Program-made: the position numbers and the translations under genes | Assembly (NCBI GenBank): GCA_030631875.1 | Contig: DAOVKH010000071.1 | Coordinates: 1 to 8,068, forward strand | Source: Deltaproteobacteria bacterium | GTDB taxonomy: Bacteria > Desulfobacterota > GWC2-55-46 > DRQE01 | DNA: 8,068 bases | Direction of reading: 5' to 3' | Shown: positions 1 through 5,971 of the stretch, piece after piece | Layout of the letters: each line of letters starts with the position of its first letter | Position numbering within the stretch: the first letter of the stretch is position 1 | Notes under the pieces: generated by a model | The model's input: the letters and a program-made list of their open reading frames with translations, nothing else | Database searches by the model: none | Told to the model about the DNA's origin: nothing

Positions 1-536
1 ATTACGATCGTCGCACTGAAGAATGAGAATGTGAAGGTCTCTTTCGGAAGGCGTTCGCTATCTCCGCCCGCGAGCGCGTAATCTTTCTGTACAGTAAAGA
101 CTATCATCGCCCAGATGGATGTTATTATGAAGGCCGCCAGCATCAGCAAAAATAGCGGGCTTATCGTAGATACGGCAGAGGCGAGGAGCTGGAAGAATAC
201 CAATATGTATAGGAACAGGTGGTCTCTCGGCTTGTTAAGATCTAAGAGTTTAAGGACGACGAGTATGAGCGTTAGGCTCGCTATGGAGGCGACAAAGGTC
301 GTCCCATCTGTTAGGTACTTGAATATGAAGAGTCCAAGCACTACGGCGGCAATTAGGTTCCATACGATGCCAGGAATCCTGAATCTGAACTTTGTTATAA
401 GTATAAGGCTTAGAAGAGTTAATAGACCCATTAGGGAAAGAAAGTCTCTGCTAATCTCGTCACTCAACGAGAGGCTAAGGAAACCTATCAGTGTCATGGC
501 CCTTGTTATGGCCGCTTTGTGTGATACCATCTGCAT
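1..536 (-). CDS. TgpA-like transglutaminase membrane protein, N-terminal part (cut by left edge)
   Basis: Reading the minus strand from the ATG at 536 gives 178 codons without a stop, running off the window. The visible part is almost entirely hydrophobic, with about five or six membrane segments (roughly residues 13-25, 33-50, 58-74, 82-99, 107-122, 128-149). It includes the motif KLLDLNKPRDH at 96-106, which matches the KLLE-x-RD signature of the DUF3488/TgpA N-terminal domain. In this family the membrane domain is followed by a periplasmic transglutaminase-like Cys-His-Asp domain, which would lie beyond the left edge and cannot be checked. The family is best known from Pseudomonas aeruginosa TgpA, an essential protein with a suspected cell-envelope role. 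The gene starts 3 nt after the DUF58 stop, in the same frame, so it is probably the third gene of a moxR-DUF58-tgpA operon. A second in-frame ATG lies at 530. SD support is weak (GAGG 12 nt upstream). Family assignment rests on the motif, topology and neighbours. Confidence 0.85.
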   Translation of the reverse strand, partial: MQMVSHKAAITRAMTLIGFLSLSLSDEISRDFLSLMGLLTLLSLILITKFRFRIPGIVWNLIAAVVLGLFIFKYLTDGTTFVASIASLTLILVVLKLLDLNKPRDHLFLYILVFFQLLASAVSTISPLFLLMLAAFIITSIWAMIVFTVQKDYALAGGDSERLPKETFTFSFFSATIV

Positions 537-539
537 GGA

Positions 540-1625
540 TTAATTTGCCCTCACGTCTACGTTTGCACCACCACGTTTTTTGACGGATTTTATCAGTGCC
601 AGAGTATGGAGTATTTTTTCGAGTTGCCCTAAACCCTTGGCGTGCGGCAGATTGCCGGAGAGTGTATTTAAGGCTACGGAGTAATCCTTCGCGAGGTACT
701 CCTTGGCAAGGGACGCGGCCCGGATTACGGCGAGTTCAAAACTCGCCTCTGTGTCTTGTAAGTTGTTGAAGACCACCGTTAACTTCTTATCACTCTCTTC
801 TTCGAATTCTCTTTGCATCGTATTGCGGGTGCGCGCGCTTGCTTTCCAGTCTATGTGGCGGGAGTCGTCGCCCGGGCGATACTCCCGAAGCCCGTAGAGT
901 TCTATGCCTGAGCCTATGCGGGGCAGGCGTCGGGCACCGGTGTTGGTCATTAGGGGTGGCTCTTTGTCGGCGAGAGGTCTTGTCTCAGGATATACTATTA
1001 ACTCCGAAGGAGCGTCGGTGGTCTTGCTCTTAAGTAAGAGGCCGAACGGGAAGCGAGTCTTGATTGTGACCCTCCTTAGCTTTACTATGCCACGCCTTTT
1101 AAAGCGATACTCTCCAAAGCAGGTAACCTCGCCCGACGGGGCTATCTTTAGTACATATCCCGGCCTATGGCTGAAGTCTTTTCTCTCTTTCTTTAAGGGA
1201 GCTTCCTCTATATTAAATGAGTATGACGGAAAGATCTTCTTTGCGTTGGTGACGGTCATCTTTATGAGAACGTCTCTGTTAGGGTAGACGTGCCTTGGCG
1301 GCGTGCGCTTTACCCGAAGCCCTCGGAGTGTGGATTCGCTTAGTATGCCCGATATTATTATGAGCGACAGGAGCATGGCAACGACAAGGTAGAGGAGGTT
1401 ATTGCCCGTGTTGATGGCGGCAAAGCCTATGAGCAGGAGTGCCGATATATACCATGCTCCGGCTCGTGTAATCTTTATCTTACGGCGAGTAGGGCTGCGC
1501 TTTTCGACTCTGTCTTTATGAGAACCTTCTGTAGGGTGGGGAGGTCTCTTCATTCTAAATATCTTTGATACGATAAAGGCCAGCCACGGTAATGGAGCCG
1601 AGAGGATTCCGACGGGAAAGGCCAC
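540..1625 (-). CDS. DUF58 domain membrane-anchored protein
   Basis: The 361-residue product has two adjacent membrane segments (about 57-76 and 78-94), then a beta-rich region, then the DUF58 signature at 240-277: GIELYGLREYRPGDD followed by R-H-IDWKASAR and REFEEE. DUF58 proteins are encoded beside MoxR ATPases and resemble von Willebrand factor A domains. They are thought to act with MoxR as a chaperone/substrate module, but the biochemical role is unsettled. The segment after the signature reads KKLTVVFNNLQ (280-290), where many relatives have an Asp-containing metal-binding motif, so the metal site may be altered. The longest reading starts with GTG at 1625, two nt after the moxR stop; AGAGG abuts this GTG too closely to be a normal SD, so termination-reinitiation is likely. 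An alternative is ATG at 1553 (codon 25), which would remove a hydrophobic N-terminal stretch and also lacks a good SD. The stop lies 3 nt from the tgpA start. Confidence 0.9.
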   Translation of the reverse strand: MAFPVGILSAPLPWLAFIVSKIFRMKRPPHPTEGSHKDRVEKRSPTRRKIKITRAGAWYISALLLIGFAAINTGNNLLYLVVAMLLSLIIISGILSESTLRGLRVKRTPPRHVYPNRDVLIKMTVTNAKKIFPSYSFNIEEAPLKKERKDFSHRPGYVLKIAPSGEVTCFGEYRFKRRGIVKLRRVTIKTRFPFGLLLKSKTTDAPSELIVYPETRPLADKEPPLMTNTGARRLPRIGSGIELYGLREYRPGDDSRHIDWKASARTRNTMQREFEEESDKKLTVVFNNLQDTEASFELAVIRAASLAKEYLAKDYSVALNTLSGNLPHAKGLGQLEKILHTLALIKSVKKRGGANVDVRAN

Positions 1626-1627
1626 CT

Positions 1628-2635
1628 CTACACCGGAACTTCTATTGAGTTAAGTATCTCTTCTATTATGAGCGATGGTGTCGATAGCTCGGTCTCTGAA
1701 GCTATCTCTTCGGCGACTACTATTCTGTGAGCGAGCGTTGCCGCAGCCAAGCACTTTACGTCGTCGGGTGTGGCAAAGGTTCTCCCCCTGATGAGTGCCA
1801 GCGCCTGAGATGCTCTATTGAGGGCAATGGTGCCGCGCGGGCTCGCGCCTTGCCTCACACGGTCGTGTGTGCGTGTGCGTGCGACTATCTCGACGATATA
1901 CTTGGCAACGTCTTCTTCTACGGTTACATTACCGATGGAGCGTTGTATCTCAAGAAGGTTCTTGGAACTCAGGACGGCGGCCGGTACTGAGTTTTTCGTA
2001 TAGAGGCCGTCGGTGCTGTCTTTGCTCGGTGAGCTTATGAGTCTCTGCTCGATATCCTTATCCGGGTAGCCTATCTTAATGGAGAGCATGAATCTGTCTA
2101 ATTGCGACTCGGGCAGGGGGAATGTCCCTGCGTACTCGGTCGGGTTCTGTGTGGCTATGAGCATGAAGGGGCGAGGCAGGAGGTATGTCAGGTTCTCTAC
2201 CGAGATTTGTTCTTCGCCCATGGCCTCAAGGAGTGCGCTCTGTGTCTTTGGTGTGGCACGGTTTATCTCATCGGCCAGGACTATGTTGGCGAATATAGGG
2301 CCGTGTCTGAATTCAAAGTTCCTCGTGGAGTCGTTGTAGATGTTAACGCCTATTACGTCCGAGGGTAGGAGATCGCTCGTAAATTGAATGCGCTTGAAGC
2401 TCGCCTCAATGCTCTTTGCCAGCGCGCGCGCAAGTGTTGTCTTGCCGACTCCGGGCACGTCCTCTATGAGGAGGTGACCTCCGGCTATGAGTGTCGTTAC
2501 GGCCAGCTCGACGACCGCCTCTTTACCGATGAGTGTTTGGTTAAGGTTCTCTTTAAGGGTGGCGATGTCTTCCAAAATCTTTGGCAATATCTTTGGTAGT
2601 ATCGTTGGATTAATCGGATTAGTTGTATTCGTCAT
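1628..2635 (-). CDS. MoxR-family AAA+ ATPase
   Basis: The 335-residue protein has every core motif of a MoxR AAA+ ATPase: Walker A EDVPGVGKTT (58-67), Walker B NIVLADEINRA (117-127), sensor 1 ATQNP (161-165), arginine-finger region ESQLDRF (176-182), and sensor 2 ASPRG (264-268) in the C-terminal lid. Length is typical. MoxR proteins are cytoplasmic ring ATPases thought to remodel or mature partner proteins, often vWA or DUF58 proteins encoded next door, as here; the target is unknown. The first 20 residues are a poorly conserved Asn/Thr/Pro stretch ending in a small duplication (ILPK-ILPK). The ATG at 2635 has no SD upstream. Instead an extended -10 box lies 6 nt before it, so the message is probably leaderless. 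No other ATG exists before codon 139, past Walker A and B. It is the first gene of a leftward operon with DUF58 and tgpA and is divergent from rpsB. Confidence 0.95.
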   Translation of the reverse strand: MTNTTNPINPTILPKILPKILEDIATLKENLNQTLIGKEAVVELAVTTLIAGGHLLIEDVPGVGKTTLARALAKSIEASFKRIQFTSDLLPSDVIGVNIYNDSTRNFEFRHGPIFANIVLADEINRATPKTQSALLEAMGEEQISVENLTYLLPRPFMLIATQNPTEYAGTFPLPESQLDRFMLSIKIGYPDKDIEQRLISSPSKDSTDGLYTKNSVPAAVLSSKNLLEIQRSIGNVTVEEDVAKYIVEIVARTRTHDRVRQGASPRGTIALNRASQALALIRGRTFATPDDVKCLAAATLAHRIVVAEEIASETELSTPSLIIEEILNSIEVPV

Positions 2636-2641
2636 AAGCTA

Positions 2642-2671
2642 ATATTACCAGAGTTTTATGGTGTGCGTCAA
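2642..2671 (-). promoter_or_regulatory. Probable moxR operon promoter, predicted leaderless
   Basis: On the minus strand a -35 box TTGACG (2671-2666, 5 of 6 consensus matches) is followed after 18 nt by TAATAT (2647-2642), preceded by TGG as an extended -10. If TAATAT occupies -12 to -7, position +1 falls on the A of the moxR ATG at 2635. No SD lies between. The boxes are seen in the sequence; their activity and the leaderless start are inferred. Confidence 0.55.
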
Positions 2672-2799
2672 ATTTAACGGGATCTTAAAAGTTAATGGCG
2701 ACCATTTAGAGGAGTGATTTAGAGATTTGCCTGCCCGAATTCATCGTCTTTAGAGTATGGCGACACGCCTTAAAATACTATAAAAGCAGAGTTTTTCAC

Positions 2800-2828
2800 T
2801 TGAAAGTCCAACTTCGGTATGGTACATT
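2800..2828 (+). promoter_or_regulatory. Probable rpsB operon promoter
   Basis: TTGAAA (2800-2805) and TACATT (2823-2828) are separated by 17 nt, and TGG just before the -10 forms an extended -10 element. An AT-rich tract (2771-2797) upstream could serve as an UP element, common at ribosomal protein promoters. Transcription is predicted to start near 2835, giving a leader of about 114 nt. Confidence 0.6.
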
Positions 2829-2849
2829 TAAAGACTTATTAAATACGCA

Positions 2850-2916
2850 CCCGTGAGGTAAAGGGCAGGTGGTGTCTCCTAATGTAGGAGGCTTCTGCTT
2901 TTAGTTTTATCACGGG
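2850..2916 (+). ncRNA. Structured rpsB mRNA leader, candidate S2 autoregulatory element
   Basis: Three stacked stems can be drawn by eye. The outer stem pairs CCCGTGA (2850-2856) with TCACGGG (2910-2916), a perfect 7 bp. The middle stem pairs AAGGGCAG (2861-2868) with CTGCTTTT (2895-2902), 8 bp with two G-U pairs. The inner stem pairs GTCTCCTA (2874-2881) with TAGGAGGC (2885-2892), 8 bp with one U-G pair, closed by an AUG triloop. The element lies 32 nt before the rpsB start. S2 is known to repress its own operon through the rpsB leader in Escherichia coli and relatives. Whether this leader belongs to that family or is a separate solution cannot be judged without a covariance search. Confidence 0.5.
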
Positions 2917-2934
2917 GAGGCAAAAACCAAAGAA

Positions 2935-2940
2935 GAGGAG
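2935..2940 (+). promoter_or_regulatory. Strong rpsB ribosome binding site
   Basis: GAGGAG lies 8 nt before the rpsB ATG and fixes that start. The overlapping AGGAGA (2936-2941) is complementary to TCTCCT (2875-2880) in the leader hairpin, so access to this site could be regulated. Confidence 0.85.
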
Positions 2941-2948
2941 AGATTACA

Positions 2949-3842
2949 ATGGGTTACGTTACAATGAAGCAGTTACTGGAGGCCGGTGTTCACTTTGGCC
3001 ACCAGACCAAAAGATGGAATCCGAAGATGAAGCGTTATATCTTCGGCGCAAGGAACGGCATATATATCGTAGATCTTCAGCAGACGGTAGGTATGTTCAG
3101 GAAAGCACACGACTTTATAAAAGAGGTCGCCAGCAGAGGTGAGCGTATACTCTTCGTAGGAACTAAGAAGCAGGCACACACTCAGATAGAGAATGCGGCC
3201 AAGAAGTGCGGCATGGACTTTGTTAATAACAGATGGGTCGGCGGACTCCTTACAAACTACGAGACCGTTAAGAAGAGTATCAACAGGATGAAGAAGATCG
3301 AGGAGATGCAGGCCTCCGATGATTCTTCTATCGTTACGAAGAAGGAAGCCCTGATGCTTGAGCGTGAAAGACAAAGGCTTGATAAGAACTTCGGCGGAAT
3401 ACGTGATATGGGCGGGGCTCCGGGCGCGATATTCGTCATAGACTCCAAGAAGGAGGCTATAGCCGTAAAGGAAGGGCGCAAGCTCGGCATACCTGTCGTA
3501 GCTATAGTCGATACCAACTGCGATCCGGACGAGATAGATTATATTATTCCCGGTAATGATGATGCCATAAGAGCCATAGACCTCTTTGCCTCGTCTATGG
3601 CCGATGCGTGCAATCAGGGTAAGGCTCTATATGAAGAGTCTCTAAGGAAAGACAATGACAAAGACGTAGAGGCAGAGCTTACTGCCGCTGCTGAAGCAGA
3701 AGCCGCCCCTGCGGCCGCCCCTGCGGTTGAATCGAAAGTCGCCCCTGCGACCGCACCTGCGCCGGAAGTAAAAGCAGAAGTCGCCGCCCCTGCGGCTACC
3801 CCTGCGCCGGAAGCTAAAGCAGAAGCGCCTAAGGCAAAGTAA
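2949..3842 (+). CDS. rpsB: Small ribosomal subunit protein S2 with Ala/Pro-rich C-terminal extension
   Basis: The 297-residue product begins with the S2 hallmark LLEAGVHFGHQTKRWNPKMK (9-28), followed by FGARNGIYIVDLQQT, NNRWVGGLLTNY (93-104) and the C-terminal core motif IPVVAIVDTNCDPDEIDYIIPGND (181-204, quoted here as IPVVAIVDTN then CDPDEIDYIIPGND). S2 binds late in 30S assembly, and recruits S1 in many bacteria. The core ends near residue 232; the remaining 65 residues are a low-complexity Ala/Pro/Glu/Lys tail built from short repeats, which makes the protein longer than the usual 230-255 residues. Such a tail is probably disordered. The strong SD GAGGAG at 8 nt spacing supports the start. 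It is the first gene of the rightward operon, with tsf 129 nt downstream across a strong hairpin. Autoregulation through the leader is suspected. Confidence 0.98.
   Translation: MGYVTMKQLLEAGVHFGHQTKRWNPKMKRYIFGARNGIYIVDLQQTVGMFRKAHDFIKEVASRGERILFVGTKKQAHTQIENAAKKCGMDFVNNRWVGGLLTNYETVKKSINRMKKIEEMQASDDSSIVTKKEALMLERERQRLDKNFGGIRDMGGAPGAIFVIDSKKEAIAVKEGRKLGIPVVAIVDTNCDPDEIDYIIPGNDDAIRAIDLFASSMADACNQGKALYEESLRKDNDKDVEAELTAAAEAEAAPAAAPAVESKVAPATAPAPEVKAEVAAPAATPAPEAKAEAPKAK
3706..3825 (+). repeat. In-frame degenerate repeats encoding the S2 tail
   Basis: The 8-mer CCCCTGCG occurs at 3706, 3718, 3742, 3787 and 3799, with a one-base variant (CACCTGCG) at 3754. All copies are spaced by multiples of 3 and encode Pro-Ala. 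A longer unit of about 26 bp at 3755-3780 recurs at 3800-3825 with only a few changes, encoding PAPE-V/A-KAE. The pattern suggests growth by slippage or duplication while keeping the reading frame. Confidence 0.8.
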
Positions 3843-3868
3843 TTCAGAGATAATCGTTTGTTCGTTGG

Positions 3869-3899
3869 GTAGCGTGCGCCCTTATTGGGCGCGCGCTAC
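3869..3899 (+). terminator. rpsB-tsf intergenic hairpin, attenuator or processing site
   Basis: GTAGCGTGCGCCC (3869-3881) and GGGCGCGCGCTAC (3887-3899) form a 13-bp stem with one wobble pair and a TTATT loop. No U-run follows directly; the next T-rich bases are scattered (3910-3925). It is therefore not a textbook intrinsic terminator. It more likely attenuates transcription, blocks 3' exonucleases, or guides mRNA processing between rpsB and tsf. Confidence 0.6.
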
Positions 3900-3932
3900 G
3901 TCTGCGGACTTTACTAATACTTTTAGAATTAA

Positions 3933-3947
3933 GACAATAATATTGTC
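3933..3947. promoter_or_regulatory. Perfect palindrome just upstream of the tsf SD
   Basis: GACAATA and TATTGTC flank a single A, a perfect 7-bp inverted repeat. A second palindrome, TCATATGA (3946-3953), overlaps its end and touches the tsf SD (GGAGGT, 3955-3960). The site could be a protein-binding operator or a small RNA hairpin near the ribosome site; no function can be assigned. Confidence 0.35.
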
Positions 3948-3971
3948 ATATGACGGAGGTTTGAATTTAAG

Positions 3972-4604
3972 ATGGGTATATCAGCAAGTCAGGTAAAAGA
4001 TCTTAGAGAGAAGACAGGCGCCGGAATGATGGACTGTAAGCGCGCCTTGGTAGAGACCGACGGCGACTTTGAAGGTGCTATGACATATCTTCGTGAGAAG
4101 GGCTTGGCTACGGCACAGAAGAAGTCCGGTCGTCAGACGAGTGAAGGTACGATTGGTTCTTATATTCATGCCGGCGGCAGTGTCGGTGTTATGGTAGAGG
4201 TTAATTGCGAGACGGATTTTGTCGCAAAAAACGAAGATTTTCAGGAGTTAGTTAAAGACATTGCAATGCATATAGCCGCCATGAGTCCGCTCTATGTAGA
4301 GGCAGAAGAAGTCCCTGCCGATCTGATAGAGAAGGAAAAGGCCATCTTCAGGGTGCAGGCCAAGGAGTCAGGCAAGCCCGACAATATTATAGAGAAGATG
4401 ATAGACGGTAAGATAAAGAAGTACTTAAATGAGATATGCCTGCTCGGTCAGCCATTTGTGAAGGATTCCGACAAGACCGTTGGAGACGTTATTACGGCGG
4501 CCGTAACAAAGCTTGGTGAAAACCTACAGGTTGGACGCTTCGTGCGCTTTAAGGTTGGCGAGGGCGCGGAGGATAGTGAAGGCAGTTCTGAGGGCGAGGA
4601 GTAA
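3972..4604 (+). CDS. tsf: Elongation factor Ts, short form
   Basis: The 210-residue protein starts with the UBA-like N-terminal domain (about 5-45) carrying VKDLREKTGAGMMDCKRAL, followed by the catalytic EF-Tu-contacting motif TDFVAKNEDF (81-90) and the conserved block GKIKKYLNEICLLGQPFVKD (146-165). EF-Ts promotes GDP release from EF-Tu so that it can be reloaded with GTP. The protein is much shorter than the E. coli form (283 residues) and resembles the compact Thermus-type form, which acts as a dimer. Its end, VGRFVRFKVGEG, is the usual family terminus, so it is not truncated; a short acidic Ser/Gly/Glu tail follows (197-210). A good SD (GGAGGT, 3955-3960) lies 11 nt upstream, a rather long spacing. 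The gene sits between rpsB and pyrH as expected. Confidence 0.97.
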   Translation: MGISASQVKDLREKTGAGMMDCKRALVETDGDFEGAMTYLREKGLATAQKKSGRQTSEGTIGSYIHAGGSVGVMVEVNCETDFVAKNEDFQELVKDIAMHIAAMSPLYVEAEEVPADLIEKEKAIFRVQAKESGKPDNIIEKMIDGKIKKYLNEICLLGQPFVKDSDKTVGDVITAAVTKLGENLQVGRFVRFKVGEGAEDSEGSSEGEE

Positions 4605-4657
4605 GTACTCCTGTGCTCTGAGTGTGGGCTTTTAAAATAATATGTTAGGCGGCCTTC

Positions 4658-5374
4658 ATGGATATTAAATATAAAAGAATAATGCTCAAACTCTCCGGCG
4701 AGGTTCTTATGGGAGAGCGCGAATACGGCGTTGAGCCGGAGTTCGTAGAATCCATAGCCGCCGAGATAAAAGAAGTCTTCGAGCTTGGCGTGGAGATATC
4801 TATCGTCATAGGCGGAGGCAATATATTCCGAGGTATTGAGGGTAGTGCGCGCGGTATGGACAGGGTCTCTGCCGATTACGCAGGAATGTTGGCTACCGTA
4901 ATAAATGCCTTAACGCTTCAGGACGCACTCGAAAAGCAGGATGTAAAGACCCGTGTCATCTCGGCCATAGAGATGAAGGAGTTGGCAGAGCCCTACATAA
5001 GGCGCCGAGCCGTAAGGCATCTCGAAAAAGGCAGGGTGATTATATTTGCCGCAGGTACGGGCAACCCATACTTTACGACAGATACGGCCGCTTCCTTGAG
5101 AGCAATGGAGATGCACGCCGAGGTTATCATGAAGGGGACGAAGGTCGACGGTGTCTACGATAAGGATCCGATGAAGGACTCATCTGCTAAACGCTTCGAG
5201 AGCCTTAGCTATAAAGAGGTCTTGAATAAAGAGTTGGCCGTCATGGATGCCACCGCAATATCGTTATGCAAAGATAATAATATGCCCATCATCGTATTCG
5301 ATGTTAAGAGCAGGGGCAATATAATTAGGATAATAAAGGGCGATAAAGTCGGAACGATTGTCGACTCAAGATAA
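4658..5374 (+). CDS. pyrH: UMP kinase (uridylate kinase)
   Basis: This 238-residue amino-acid-kinase-fold enzyme phosphorylates UMP to UDP with ATP in pyrimidine nucleotide synthesis; bacterial forms are hexamers, usually activated by GTP and inhibited by UTP. Visible motifs are KLSGE (11-15) for phosphate binding, GGGNIFRG (52-59), SADYAGMLAT (71-80) near the UMP site, GTGNPYFTTDTAA (133-145) with the catalytic-site Asp, and KGTKVDGVYDKDP (159-171) of the ATP-binding region. Length is typical and all key residues are present. It lies 53 nt after tsf. The SD is weak (AGGCGG, 4647-4652), so part of its translation may depend on upstream ribosomes. Its stop is 9 nt before frr. Confidence 0.97.
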   Translation: MDIKYKRIMLKLSGEVLMGEREYGVEPEFVESIAAEIKEVFELGVEISIVIGGGNIFRGIEGSARGMDRVSADYAGMLATVINALTLQDALEKQDVKTRVISAIEMKELAEPYIRRRAVRHLEKGRVIIFAAGTGNPYFTTDTAASLRAMEMHAEVIMKGTKVDGVYDKDPMKDSSAKRFESLSYKEVLNKELAVMDATAISLCKDNNMPIIVFDVKSRGNIIRIIKGDKVGTIVDSR

Positions 5375-5383
5375 GGATCTAAT

Positions 5384-5938
5384 ATGAAAGCGATATTGAC
5401 CGAGACGAAGAGAAAGATGTCGATGGCCGTAGAGGTACTTGGTACGGAGTTCGGCAAGCTCAGAACGGGCCGCGCGTCGATATCGATACTCGATGGTGTG
5501 AGCATAGACTACTACGGTGCTCCGACACCGCTCAATCAATTGGCTACATTGTCTGTCCCTGAAAGCCAAGTCATAACGATACAGCCATTCGACGCGGGGC
5601 AGCTCGCTGATATAGAAAAAGCTATAGTAGCAACAGGGCTTGGCCTTACACCCAATAATGACGGGAAGCTCATACGCATTAATATACCTCAGCTCACAGA
5701 GGAGAGGCGTAAGGAGTTCGTAAAGTTAGCGAAGAAGAATGCCGAAGACGGGCGCATTGCCATAAGAAATTGCAGGAGAGACGCCAATGATTCTTTAAAG
5801 AAGCTTGAGAAGGATAAAGAGATTTCTCAGGACGAACTAAAGAAGGCGCAGGCAGACGTGCAGGAGATAACCGACGCAGAGATTAAGCGTGTCGACGAGG
5901 CACTTGCAGTGAAAGAAGCAGAGATAATGGCGGTTTGA
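5384..5938 (+). CDS. frr: Ribosome recycling factor
   Basis: The 184-residue product is within one residue of the family's usual length. Motifs are KLRTGRAS (25-32), YYGAPTPLNQLA (43-54), IPQLTEERRKEFVK (100-113) and NCRRDANDSLKK (128-139). The factor has a three-helix bundle and a small beta domain and, with EF-G, splits post-termination ribosomes. It starts 9 nt after the pyrH stop with an AAGGA SD at 6 nt spacing, so the two are co-transcribed. All expected residues of both domains are visible and nothing is unusual. Confidence 0.97.
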   Translation: MKAILTETKRKMSMAVEVLGTEFGKLRTGRASISILDGVSIDYYGAPTPLNQLATLSVPESQVITIQPFDAGQLADIEKAIVATGLGLTPNNDGKLIRINIPQLTEERRKEFVKLAKKNAEDGRIAIRNCRRDANDSLKKLEKDKEISQDELKKAQADVQEITDAEIKRVDEALAVKEAEIMAV

Positions 5939-5971
5939 CCTCTTCATCAGTCAGTTAATCTACAATATGTA

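Larger units (their letters stand above)
2636..2948. other. Divergent control region between moxR and rpsB (313 bp)
   Basis: This gap separates the leftward moxR operon from the rightward translation cluster. Its left end (2636-2671) holds the moxR promoter. The stretch 2672-2770 shows no promoter, repeat or convincing small gene. The AT-rich stretch 2771-2797 lies where an UP element would be expected for the rpsB promoter (2800-2828). The remainder (about 2835-2948) is the structured rpsB leader. No terminator is seen here, as expected between divergent genes. Confidence 0.8.

Noticed and set aside
115..543. Open plus-strand frame of 142 codons over the tgpA end
   Set aside because: The minus-strand frame here shows membrane segments and the TgpA motif; the plus-strand product is basic, low in structure and has no recognisable motif.
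904..1287. Open plus-strand frame of 127 codons inside the DUF58 gene
   Set aside because: It lies wholly antisense to a well-supported gene, has no recognisable motif and no promoter or SD. The same applies to the other antisense frames over moxR, rpsB, tsf, pyrH, frr and uppS.
2779..2784. TATAAA as an alternative rpsB -10 box
   Set aside because: No -35-like hexamer lies at a suitable distance, while 2800-2828 has both boxes with 17-nt spacing.
2869..2904. Possible 11-residue leader peptide starting GTG-GTG in the rpsB leader
   Set aside because: It has only a weak, badly spaced SD-like sequence, lies inside the predicted hairpin, and no regulatory amino-acid run or terminator is coupled to it.
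2850..2916. A metabolite riboswitch in the rpsB leader
   Set aside because: No conserved core of TPP, cobalamin, SAM, FMN or similar riboswitches is recognisable, and the gene downstream makes ribosomal autoregulation a better explanation.
3910..3943. Internal promoter for tsf around TAATAT (3938-3943)
   Set aside because: No acceptable -35 box is found 16-19 nt upstream, and the -10-like word is part of the palindrome.
4597..4612. Inverted repeat AGGAGTA/TACTCCT over the tsf stop codon as a terminator
   Set aside because: The arms leave only 2 nt for a loop, no U-tract follows, and pyrH lies 53 nt downstream in the same operon.
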